Shown: positions 1-5,203, numbered from the stretch's first letter. The stretch is DNA of 6,208 nucleotides from Bacillota bacterium (GCA_023443025.1 JAEZWM010000075.1:1-6208); one strand, 5' to 3'. Numbers and translations: made by a program. Notes: a model not told the origin generated them from the sequence alone.

Positions 1-1
1 C

Positions 2-571
2 GTGGTACAAGATGCCAGAACAAAAGCCGTTTTAATCCAAGCTTATATGAACAAAGAATCCATTAGAAAAACCATAGAAACTAAATCAAGCTGGTTTTAT
101 AGTAGATCAAGAGATGAACTTTGGGAAAAAGGAGCAACATCCGGAAACACACAAACAGTCATATCTCTATATGCAGACTGCGACAATGATTCACTTTTAT
201 TAAATGTAATTCCTGACGGCCCGGCATGTCACACAGGAGCAGTATCCTGCTACTATAATGAGGTTATAGACACAGGTGAGGGTGTAGACAGAGGGATACT
301 CTTCGAAGAGTTTGAACTTATAAAAGACAGATTAAAAAACCCGAAACCGGGTTCATATACAGACTACCTTTTAGAAGAAGGAGTCGATAAGATTTGTAAA
401 AAAATAGGAGAAGAAGCAGCAGAAACAATTATTGCTGCCAAAAACAACTCCCGAGAAGAACTAATCAACGAATCCGCAGACCTCCTCTATCACTTAAATG
501 TATTATTAGTAAACCAAGGTGTAGATTTGGACGATATAATGAAAGAAATCGAAGAAAGATACAGGAAATAG
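2..571 (+). CDS. hisIE: HisIE, bifunctional phosphoribosyl-AMP cyclohydrolase / phosphoribosyl-ATP pyrophosphatase, 5'-truncated by the window edge
   Basis: This cytoplasmic fusion enzyme carries out the second and third steps of histidine synthesis: the HisE part removes pyrophosphate from phosphoribosyl-ATP and the HisI part opens the adenine ring of phosphoribosyl-AMP. The visible 189 residues hold HisI in about 1-90 and HisE in about 100-189. HisI shows the metal-binding DCDND run (Asp59, Asp61, Asp63) and the zinc cysteines Cys60, Cys76 (in GPACHTG) and Cys83. HisE shows the NTP-pyrophosphohydrolase pattern Glu138-x-x-Glu141 and Glu157-x-x-Asp160. The first visible codon, GTG, is not the start. 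The frame is open at the left edge, and the sequence VVQDA normally follows about 20 residues of HisI, so the true start lies outside the window. No terminator directly follows the TAG stop. hisIE is commonly the last gene of the core his operon, and hisK lies 730 bp further on. Confidence 0.96.
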   Translation: MVQDARTKAVLIQAYMNKESIRKTIETKSSWFYSRSRDELWEKGATSGNTQTVISLYADCDNDSLLLNVIPDGPACHTGAVSCYYNEVIDTGEGVDRGILFEEFELIKDRLKNPKPGSYTDYLLEEGVDKICKKIGEEAAETIIAAKNNSREELINESADLLYHLNVLLVNQGVDLDDIMKEIEERYRK

Positions 572-621
572 TAGTCGTTTGTCGGTAGTGAGAGATGAGT
601 GAAAAGATTAAAGACAAAAGT

Positions 622-757
622 CAAAAGAATGGCCCCCAACATAGGGTAGTTAAATATTTCGAACCTTTAGGTACTCATATTTAATTGGCGATGCAGGGGC
701 TCGCCGCTACATTTTTTACTTTTGTAACGGTGGAAGTAAAGCAGTGTATTTGCTTTG
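622..757 (+). ncRNA. Candidate structured RNA with pseudoknot, copy 1 (family unknown)
   Basis: Read as RNA on the plus strand, this copy folds compactly. An outer stem pairs CAAAAG 622-627 with CUUUUG 719-724. Inside it, GUAG 646-649 pairs with CUAC 707-710 and encloses two arms. The first is UUAAAUAU 650-657 with AUAUUUAA 677-684, capped by ACC 663-665 with GGU 670-672. The second is GGCGA 687-691 with UCGCC 701-705. The loop of the second arm has GGGGC 696-700, complementary to GCCCC 632-636 upstream, which gives a pseudoknot. A further hairpin follows, AAAGCA 738-743 with UGCUUU 751-756. This architecture resembles riboswitches and other compact functional RNAs, but I cannot assign it to a known family. 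Transcription is inferred: no separate promoter is clear, so it may be part of the hisIE read-through transcript. The strand is favoured by the U-G pair 737/757, which is C-G in copy 2. Confidence 0.55.
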
Positions 758-781
758 GATATTATATAAAAACGTCGGAGC

Positions 782-806
782 AGAAAGAAATCAAAGATTT
801 CTTTCT
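782..806 (+). other. Perfect 11-bp hairpin after repeat copy 1
   Basis: AGAAAGAAATC at 782-792 is fully complementary to GATTTCTTTCT at 796-806 around an AAA loop. It is AT-rich and is followed by TTGTATTG, not a long T run, so it would be a weak terminator at best. A shortened form (7 bp) recurs after copy 2 at 1228-1244, so the hairpin seems to belong to the repeated unit. It may protect or define an RNA 3' end. Confidence 0.6.
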
Positions 807-852
807 TGTATTGCCTTTATTGACTTCACAACCTTTACACCAGATACGTAGA

Positions 853-870
853 GGAAGTGCCCTCACTTCC
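853..870 (+). other. 7-bp hairpin between the two repeat copies
   Basis: GGAAGTG at 853-859 pairs perfectly with CACTTCC at 864-870 around the loop CCCT. The following bases, AATTACTTTTG, include a short T stretch, so this could be a weak factor-independent terminator for RNA from copy 1. The stretch from 871 to 966 otherwise shows only a small GATTA/TAATC hairpin near 906-919 and no gene. Confidence 0.45.
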
Positions 871-966
871 AATTACTTTTGATTCAAATTAAACTACGGT
901 AAAGGGATTAAATGTAATCTTAATTTATCTTTAAAAGCTAGGTTCATCTTTATCCAAGGGTAGAAA

Positions 967-1103
967 CAAAAGAATGGCTCCGAATATAGGGTAGTTAAAT
1001 ATTTCGAACCTTTAGGTTCTCATATTTAATTGGCGTTTCAGGAGATCGCCGCTACATTTTTTTACTTTTGGAACGATGGAAGCAAAGAAGAGAATTCGCT
1101 TTG
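967..1103 (+). ncRNA. Candidate structured RNA with pseudoknot, copy 2 (family unknown)
   Basis: This copy has the same fold as copy 1. CAAAAG 967-972 pairs with CUUUUG 1065-1070. GUAG 991-994 pairs with CUAC 1052-1055. UUAAAUAU 995-1002 pairs with AUAUUUAA 1022-1029 and is capped by AACC/GGUU, one pair longer than in copy 1. GGCG 1032-1035 pairs with CGCC 1047-1050. The pseudoknot is CUCC 978-981 with loop bases GGAG 1041-1044. Against copy 1, the pair C634-G698 has become U979-A1043, a compensatory double change that supports the pairing. Two peripheral pairs of copy 1 (691/701 and 632/700) are lost here. The downstream hairpin CAAAG 1083-1087 with CUUUG 1099-1103 is kept. Nearly all other differences fall in loops or linkers. 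Function and family are unknown. Confidence 0.55.
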
Positions 1104-1107
1104 GATA

Positions 1108-1203
1108 TTATATAAAGAAACAGCGGATGTCAAATTCTCCCCTACAAATTTTATGAACCAAAAACCAAATGGAACTGAGGGCTGTTCTTATACAAAAATA
1201 TTT
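1108..1203. other. 96-bp insertion in repeat copy 2
   Basis: TTATATAAA occurs at 1108-1116 and again at 1204-1212. Copy 1 has it only once (762-770), so either 96 bp were inserted into copy 2 or the same length was lost from copy 1 by recombination between the short repeats. The extra DNA has imperfect inverted ends, GAAACAGC at 1117-1124 against GCTGTTC at 1181-1187. At its right border is an AT-rich, nearly perfect palindrome at 1189-1210. It encodes no evident protein. Confidence 0.6.
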
Positions 1204-1223
1204 TTATATAAAAAAGGTCGAGC

Positions 1224-1260
1224 TGTTAGAAATCAAAGATTTCTTTCCAAATGTCTAACA
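1224..1260 (+). promoter_or_regulatory. Mutually exclusive hairpins upstream of hisK
   Basis: TGTTAGA at 1224-1230 is a perfect complement of TCTAACA at 1254-1260. The repeat-derived hairpin AGAAATC 1228-1234 with GATTTCT 1238-1244 shares bases 1228-1230, so the two cannot form at once. Either could affect hisK expression, but neither reaches the ribosome binding site at 1290 and no T run follows, so a regulatory role is only a possibility. Confidence 0.3.
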
Positions 1261-1289
1261 TCTAAATTCTAATTTCTCACCTCTAAATA

Positions 1290-1296
1290 AAGGAGA
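1290..1296 (+). promoter_or_regulatory. Ribosome binding site of hisK
   Basis: AAGGAGA lies 5 bases before ATG at 1302. It is a strong Shine-Dalgarno sequence and supports this start, which is also where the PHP motif begins correctly, six residues into the protein. Confidence 0.85.
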
Positions 1297-1301
1297 TCAT
1301 T

Positions 1302-2126
1302 ATGCAAATAAAAACCGACGCCCATACCCATACCGAATACTGTCCACATGGCACTGGCGACTATGCCGAGGAAATGATTCTTCGTGCCATTGAACTGGGT
1401 TATGACAGTTACAGCATTACTGAACATGCTCCAATGCCTCGCGAATTTCTTAAAGAAAGTCCAACTTCGAAACTATACGACCTAAGCGACTTTAACATGG
1501 CTATTTCAGATCTAGAGCACTATCTCAAGAATATGCATGCACTCAAAGAAAAATACAAGAGCGACATACAAATAAAAGTTGGGTTTGAAATAGACTTTAT
1601 CGAAGAATACACTGATTATAATAAAGACTTCCTAAATGAATACGGAAAGTTAATTGACGACTCGATAATTTCCATTCATTTTCTTGAAGGTGTTGGTGGT
1701 CTAAGGAGCATTGACTATAGTCCTGAGGATTTTCAGGATGGAATACTTAATTACTACGGTTCCTTTGATAATATTGAAAAAGCGTATTATGATGTGCTTA
1801 AATCCTTATTGGAGTCCGATCTAGGTCTCTATAAACCGAAGAGAATCGGACATATTACGATTTATAGAAAATTTGAAAAGTATGACTTCAATCTGGAAGA
1901 GATAAAACCTGCTACCATCCCTGAGGACATCATTAAAAGTATACTTGAGAACAATATTAGTTTGGATTACAATTTAAGTGGATATTCTAAAAGCTACTTA
2001 AAAGACAGTTATCCACCGGAAAACATGGTAAGAGGATTATTAGACCGTGGGTTAATACTCGTACCGGGTTCTGATGCACATGGAGTGAATGCAATTTTAA
2101 ATCGAGATATAATAAAGGATGTATAA
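1302..2126 (+). CDS. hisK: Histidinol-phosphatase, PHP family (HisK type)
   Basis: This cytoplasmic metal-dependent phosphatase should convert histidinol phosphate to histidinol, the penultimate stage of histidine synthesis. The 274-residue product has the PHP metal-ligand series in order: Asp6-x-His8-x-His10 near the N-terminus, His16, Glu41-His42, Glu96 in GFEIDF, the Ser-Ile-His126 stretch, Gly-His184 in RIGHI, and Asp258-x-His260 near the end. Length and motif order fit the Lactococcus/Bacillus HisK (YtvP) family, not the HAD-type HisB phosphatase. Its place just after hisIE supports a histidine role over other PHP phosphoesterases, although 730 bp of repeat-bearing DNA separates them. 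The protein stops 14 residues after the DAH motif, slightly earlier than many homologues by memory. Its TAA shares one base with the tadA ATG (TAATG), so the two are probably translationally coupled. Confidence 0.9.
   Translation: MQIKTDAHTHTEYCPHGTGDYAEEMILRAIELGYDSYSITEHAPMPREFLKESPTSKLYDLSDFNMAISDLEHYLKNMHALKEKYKSDIQIKVGFEIDFIEEYTDYNKDFLNEYGKLIDDSIISIHFLEGVGGLRSIDYSPEDFQDGILNYYGSFDNIEKAYYDVLKSLLESDLGLYKPKRIGHITIYRKFEKYDFNLEEIKPATIPEDIIKSILENNISLDYNLSGYSKSYLKDSYPPENMVRGLLDRGLILVPGSDAHGVNAILNRDIIKDV
2114..2119 (+). promoter_or_regulatory. Ribosome binding site of tadA, inside hisK
   Basis: AAAGGA lies 6 bases before the tadA ATG at 2126 and within the last codons of hisK. It supports the overlapping start and allows tadA translation by both coupling and direct initiation. 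Confidence 0.8.
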
Positions 2127-2578
2127 TGGATCACGAATATTTTATGAGATTAGCAATTATAGAAGCAAAAAAAGCATATGAACTCAAAGAAGTCCCGGTT
2201 GGCGCTGTTGTAGTTAAGGATGATGAAGTAATCGCCACGGGGTACAATAGAGTAGAAACCGATCGTGATGCAACTGCTCATGCTGAACTTATTGCAATTA
2301 AAAGAGCTTCTGAAATCCTCGGAGCATGGAGACTTACAGGATGCACGCTCTATGTTACTCTAGAACCTTGCGCAATGTGTGCAGGGGCAATGGTATACTC
2401 AAGGATAGATAGACTTGTATTTGGAGCTTTTGACTACAAGAGGGGTTGTGCTGGTACTCAGATAAATCTTCTGAATTTTGGTCCTCTTAATCACAAAGTT
2501 GAAATTGTTAGCGCTGTGTTGATGGATGATTGTAGAAATCTTCTTTCTTCTTTCTTTAAAGAAATTCGGAACGAATGA
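2126..2578 (+). CDS. tadA: tRNA-specific adenosine-34 deaminase
   Basis: TadA converts adenosine 34 to inosine in the anticodon of tRNA-Arg(ACG), so one tRNA can read CGU, CGC and CGA; it acts as a homodimer with one zinc per subunit. The 150-residue product is the usual length. The cytidine/deoxycytidylate deaminase zinc site is intact: His52-Ala-Glu54 (ligand and proton-shuttle glutamate) and Pro81-Cys82-Ala-Met-Cys85. PVGAVVV near residue 24, GYN near 39 and the GAFDYKRGCAGT region (about 102-113) fit bacterial TadA better than guanine or cytosine deaminases. The gene overlaps hisK by one base and is closed by a terminator about 40 bases after its TGA. In many Firmicutes tadA is followed by the SRP RNA gene and dnaX; that arrangement is absent here. 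Confidence 0.95.
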   Translation: MDHEYFMRLAIIEAKKAYELKEVPVGAVVVKDDEVIATGYNRVETDRDATAHAELIAIKRASEILGAWRLTGCTLYVTLEPCAMCAGAMVYSRIDRLVFGAFDYKRGCAGTQINLLNFGPLNHKVEIVSAVLMDDCRNLLSSFFKEIRNE

Positions 2579-2615
2579 CTTGCTTTAAATAAGTGAAATT
2601 ATTAATAATAATACT

Positions 2616-2656
2616 AAAGGATCAGATGAGCATTAAGCATTCTGGTCTTTTATTAT
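2616..2656 (+). terminator. Factor-independent terminator after tadA
   Basis: AAAGGATCAGATG from 2616 pairs with CATTCTGGTCTTTT ending at 2651, giving a stem of about 13 pairs with one bulged T, two wobble pairs and an inner loop AGCATTAAG. The 3' side runs into TTTTATTAT. It closes the hisK-tadA transcript. Confidence 0.75.
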
Positions 2657-2672
2657 GGTTAAAGCACTGTAT

Positions 2673-2700
2673 TTGACAATATTTAAAAATATATTAAAAT
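2673..2700 (+). promoter_or_regulatory. Candidate distal promoter, sigma-A type
   Basis: A perfect -35 box TTGACA (2673-2678) is followed after 16 bases by TAAAAT (2695-2700), five of six matches to the -10 consensus. Transcription from here would start near 2707 and give livK a leader of about 340 bases, or a separate small RNA. The surrounding sequence is so AT-rich that chance matches to the -10 box are likely; the -35 box is the stronger part. Confidence 0.45.
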
Positions 2701-2962
2701 AACGTAACATTTAACGATAAATGGATAATAAAACAATTGAATTAATTAAATATACGATAAAAAAGTATAAATGAATACAAAATTGGAAAAATGAAAAAGA
2801 TTAGCTAGTTTAAGACAAAGAATTCTATATTTCGACGAATAATTATGCAAGTAATTATTACAAAAAAGCTTGCAAAATGAATAAAAACAGCTCTGAAATA
2901 GATTGAACATATATTTAAATTTAATTATTTAATACTTTTATGCATGATATCGTTTACACAAC

Positions 2963-2991
2963 TTTAAAATTTAAACAAGACTTGCTATAAT
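2963..2991 (+). promoter_or_regulatory. Probable main livK promoter
   Basis: A perfect -10 box TATAAT (2986-2991) carries the extended TGn motif (TG at 2983-2984). A weak -35 box TTTAAA (2963-2968) lies 17 bases upstream. Initiation near 2998 would leave a leader of about 50 bases before the livK start. Confidence 0.7.
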
Positions 2992-3030
2992 AGCTTTTAA
3001 GTATTCTAGACTGGATACAAAATTAAAACT

Positions 3031-3039
3031 AAAGGGGAG
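3031..3039 (+). promoter_or_regulatory. Ribosome binding site of livK
   Basis: AAAGGGGAG ends 7 bases before ATG 3047 and fixes the start just ahead of the lysine-rich signal peptide. Confidence 0.8.
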
Positions 3040-3046
3040 AAAACAA

Positions 3047-4243
3047 ATGAAAAAGTTTAGACTATTAGGACTATTAGTCGCATTAATGTTAGCTTTTACT
3101 GCTTGTACTCCTTCAGGTGACAATAAAGAATCAACTGGGGAGAAAAAAGAAGGTACTGAGTCAACCGAAACTTCGACTTCAAGTGATGGAGATACTATAA
3201 AGATTGGTGGACTAGCACCACTAACCGGTGATGTAGCAATCTACGGTGTAACAACTAGCAATGGAGTTAAACTAGCTATTAAAGAAATCAATGAAGCCGG
3301 TGGTATACTTGGTAAACAAGTAGAGTATGTAGTATATGATGAAAAAGGAGACCCTACAGAAGCGGTTACTGCTTACAACAGACTTATTGATGAGGGAATT
3401 GTAGCACTTATAGGTGATGTAACTTCAAAACCAACTCTTGCAGTTGCTGAAGTTGCTAAAAATGATGGAATACCAATGATTACTCCAACAGGTACTCAAA
3501 AGAATATCACTGAAGGCAAGGACAATGTATTTAGAACATGCTTTATTGACCCATTCCAAGGAGTTATACTAGCAAAATTTGCTAAGACTGATCTAAATGC
3601 AAAAACCGTTGCAGTTATCTCAAATACATCTGATGACTATTCACAAGGTGTAAAAGATGCATTTGTTGAAGAAGCTAAAAACTTAGGACTTGAAGTAGTA
3701 GCTGATGAAAGTTATGGCGAAAGTGATGCGGATTACAAATCACAACTTACAAAAATGGTAGCACTTAACCCGGACGTACTTGTGATTCCTGATTACTACA
3801 AAGTAGTAGCACTGGTTTCTGCACAAGCTAGAGAAGTTGGACTAGAATCAACTCTAATCGGTCCTGACGGATGGGACGGAGTAATAAAAACTCTTGACGC
3901 TTCAAATCTTGATGCTGTTGAGAATTCATACTTCACTAACCACTTCTCAGTACAAGATACACATGACAAAGTTAAAAACTTCGTTACAGCTTACAATGGC
4001 GAATACGGTGAAGATCCATCTGCATTTGCAGCTCTTGGATATGACACTGCTTACATCTTAAAAGAAGCAATGGAAAAAGCCGGATCAACCGAGAAGGCTG
4101 ATGTAGTTGCAGCTATTAAAGGAATCGAGTTTGAAGGTGTTACCGGTAAACTTAGATACGATGATGAGAACAACCCAATTAAAGCTGTTACTATAATGAA
4201 AATATCTGATGGGGAATACACATTTAACTCAACTGTAGAATAA
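3047..4243 (+). CDS. livK: ABC transporter substrate-binding lipoprotein, branched-chain amino acid (LivK/HAAT) type
   Basis: This is the extracytoplasmic binding component of a LIV-type ABC importer, anchored to the outer face of the membrane as a lipoprotein. The 398-residue product starts with a positively charged, hydrophobic signal (MKKFRLLGLL...) ending in the lipobox AFTAC, with Cys20 as the lipidated residue. A hydrophilic linker rich in Ser, Thr, Glu and Lys (about 21-49) tethers the domain. From about residue 50 it is a type I periplasmic-binding fold (Peripla_BP_6): IKIGGLAPLTGDVAIYG, then VKLAIKEINEAGGILGKQVE, are the typical opening motifs, followed by the second lobe around ISNTSDDYSQG. 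The substrate cannot be read from sequence; leucine/isoleucine/valine is the usual assumption, but this family also binds other amino acids, amides and urea. The downstream livH-livM genes confirm the operon type. A strong hairpin 7 bases after the stop probably raises livK yield over the permeases. Confidence 0.92.
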   Translation: MKKFRLLGLLVALMLAFTACTPSGDNKESTGEKKEGTESTETSTSSDGDTIKIGGLAPLTGDVAIYGVTTSNGVKLAIKEINEAGGILGKQVEYVVYDEKGDPTEAVTAYNRLIDEGIVALIGDVTSKPTLAVAEVAKNDGIPMITPTGTQKNITEGKDNVFRTCFIDPFQGVILAKFAKTDLNAKTVAVISNTSDDYSQGVKDAFVEEAKNLGLEVVADESYGESDADYKSQLTKMVALNPDVLVIPDYYKVVALVSAQAREVGLESTLIGPDGWDGVIKTLDASNLDAVENSYFTNHFSVQDTHDKVKNFVTAYNGEYGEDPSAFAALGYDTAYILKEAMEKAGSTEKADVVAAIKGIEFEGVTGKLRYDDENNPIKAVTIMKISDGEYTFNSTVE

Positions 4244-4249
4244 AAAACT

Positions 4250-4295
4250 AAAAGAAAAGAAACAGAAATGTTTCTTTTCTTTTCAATATTTTTCA
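4250..4295 (+). terminator. Intra-operon terminator or attenuator between livK and livH
   Basis: AAAAGAAAAGAAACA (4250-4264) is perfectly complementary to the 15 bases at 4269-4283 around a GAAA tetraloop. The 3' arm is itself T-rich and is followed by CAATATTTTT. Only three pairs are G-C, so termination is probably partial, with read-through into livH. It may also protect the livK mRNA 3' end, which would explain excess binding protein. Confidence 0.75.
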
Positions 4296-4305
4296 CTGAA
4301 ATTTG

Positions 4306-4311
4306 AAAGGA
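4306..4311 (+). promoter_or_regulatory. Ribosome binding site of livH
   Basis: AAAGGA lies 7 bases before ATG 4319. No clear new promoter is seen between the hairpin and this site, so livH is probably reached by read-through from livK. Confidence 0.75.
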
Positions 4312-4318
4312 CGTATAT

Positions 4319-5203
4319 ATGGAGCTGCTATTACAAATTATAAACGGATTATCAATTGGTAGCATCTATGCTCTGGTTTCACTTGGTTATACCATGGTTT
4401 ACGGAATTGCTAAACTTATCAACTTTGCACATGGTGATATTATCATGATAGGAGCATACACATCACTAATGATGATACCTATTTTTGCAAAACTTGGACT
4501 GCCAATTTGGCTTACTGTTTTTCCTGCAATTGTAGTATGCGTGGTGCTTGGTGTTCTAATCGAGAGAGTTTGTTATAGACCACTAAGAAATTCACCAAGG
4601 ATAGCAAATCTTATAACTGCGATTGGAGTAAGCTTATTACTTCAAAATACTGTTATGAAGATTTTTGGACCGGACTTTAGATCATACCCTAAGCTATTTG
4701 ATTTCCAACCACTGGAACTAGGAAGAGTTAGGATTGGTGTCAATGTAATTATTACAATTTTACTTACAATTATTCTTACCGTATTATTACAACTTTTTAT
4801 GAAAAAATCTAAACATGGTAAAGCCATGCTTGCAACTAGTGAAAACTATGCTGCATCAAAACTGGTAGGAATAAACATAGACTCAACAATTATGTTAACT
4901 TTTGCAATTGGAAGTGGACTAGCAGCAGTAGCATCGATACTTTATGTATCATCTTACCCACAAGTCCAGCCACAAATGGGCTCCATGCTTGGAATTAAAG
5001 CCTTTGTTGCTGCGGTACTTGGAGGAATTGGTATAATCCCCGGAGCCGTTATAGGTGGATTTATACTTGGAATCGCAGAAACTCTTACAAGAGCATATAT
5101 TTCTTCGCAGCTTGCTGATGCGATTGTTTTTGGAATACTAATACTGGTTTTATTAGTTAAGCCGACAGGCATACTTGGAACTGACATGAAGGAGAAGGTA
5201 TAG
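4319..5203 (+). CDS. livH: Branched-chain amino acid ABC transporter permease LivH
   Basis: LivH is one of two integral membrane subunits that form the LIV-type import channel with LivM. The 294-residue product is the normal length and almost wholly hydrophobic, with about eight membrane segments (BPD_transp_2 family). The family signature is clear at the N-terminus: QIINGLSIGSIYALVSLGYTMVYG followed by INFAHGDIIMIGAY (residues about 34-47). The cytoplasmic ATPase-docking loop lies near residues 165-190 (KHGKAMLATSENYAASKLVGI), and the C-terminal half has FVAAVLGGIGIIPGAVIGG. Its TAG stop at 5201 is directly followed by the livM ATG at 5204, with no intervening base, so the permeases are probably made in coupled, equal amounts. 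AAAGGA before ATG 4319 supports the start. Confidence 0.95.
   Translation: MELLLQIINGLSIGSIYALVSLGYTMVYGIAKLINFAHGDIIMIGAYTSLMMIPIFAKLGLPIWLTVFPAIVVCVVLGVLIERVCYRPLRNSPRIANLITAIGVSLLLQNTVMKIFGPDFRSYPKLFDFQPLELGRVRIGVNVIITILLTIILTVLLQLFMKKSKHGKAMLATSENYAASKLVGINIDSTIMLTFAIGSGLAAVASILYVSSYPQVQPQMGSMLGIKAFVAAVLGGIGIIPGAVIGGFILGIAETLTRAYISSQLADAIVFGILILVLLVKPTGILGTDMKEKV
5189..5198 (+). promoter_or_regulatory. Ribosome binding site of livM, inside livH
   Basis: AAGGAGAAGG lies in the last codons of livH; its AAGGAG core ends 9 bases before ATG 5204. It decides the livM start as the ATG that abuts the livH stop. Confidence 0.8.

Larger units (their letters stand above)
622..808 (+). repeat. Imperfect direct repeat, copy 1
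   Basis: This is the first of two copies of a long element in the hisIE-hisK gap. From CAAAAG at 622 to the TATAAA ending at 770 it matches 967-1116 at about 90% by hand alignment: about 15 substitutions and one extra T in copy 2's T run. The match continues less strictly to about 808 through a GTCGGAGC-like stretch and the block GAAATCAAAGATTTCTTTC, which in copy 2 is displaced by an inserted 96 bp. The copies start 345 bp apart. The differences do not preserve any reading frame, because the T run is 6 long here and 7 in copy 2. The terminal six bases on each side of the inner core (CAAAAG at 622, CTTTTG at 719) are complementary. Confidence 0.93.
967..1248 (+). repeat. Imperfect direct repeat, copy 2, interrupted by 96 bp
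   Basis: This is the second copy of the element at 622-808. Bases 967-1116 match copy 1 closely, then about 96 bp have no counterpart in copy 1. The match then resumes at TTATATAAAA (1204) and runs through GGTCGAGC and AGAAATCAAAGATTTCTTTC to 1247. The copy ends about 50 bp before the hisK start codon. Confidence 0.92.
2657..3046 (+). other. AT-rich gene-free control region before livK
   Basis: These 390 bases are very rich in A and T and contain no open frame with a credible start site and coding character. Two candidate promoters are visible, at 2673 and 2963. The only other structure I see is a loose hairpin, TGCAAG 2846-2851 with CTTGCA 2869-2874. No tRNA, T-box or recognisable riboswitch core is present. 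Confidence 0.6.

Noticed and set aside
685..882. Open frame inside repeat copy 1 (TTG start, 65 codons)
   Set aside because: It has no ribosome binding site and a poor composition. The counterpart in copy 2 falls into a different frame after the T run (6 against 7 T), so no protein is conserved while the RNA pairings are.
622..1116. CRISPR array or tRNA cluster as explanation for the repeats
   Set aside because: There are only two long, diverged copies without regular spacers, and no cloverleaf with a T-arm or CCA end can be drawn. The TTTCGAACC stretch resembles a T-loop by chance but lacks the flanking 5-bp stem.
1030..1272. Open frame inside repeat copy 2 (80 codons)
   Set aside because: It resembles the copy 1 frame only over the first dozen residues because the DNA is repeated. 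It has no ribosome binding site, and it runs through the inserted 96 bp and the hairpins.
2579..2760. SRP RNA (4.5S/scRNA) gene expected after tadA
   Set aside because: The conserved GGAAG-loop helix with its flanking bases is not present; only a terminator and AT-rich DNA follow.
2953..2958. TTTACA as the -35 box of the livK promoter
   Set aside because: It is 27 bases from TATAAT, too far; TTTAAA at 2963 has the correct 17-base spacing.
4284..4305. CodY-like operator between livK and livH
   Set aside because: The stretch has TTTTTCA and TGAAATTT halves but an extra base in the centre and several mismatches to the known CodY consensus. AT-rich DNA gives such matches by chance.
4051..4365. 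Minus-strand open frame across the end of livK and start of livH
   Set aside because: It is antisense to two clear genes and spans the intergenic terminator. No start signal or recognisable domain is seen.
4642..5187. Two minus-strand open frames within livH (4642-4827, 4954-5187)
   Set aside because: Both are antisense to a well-supported permease gene and show no family resemblance.
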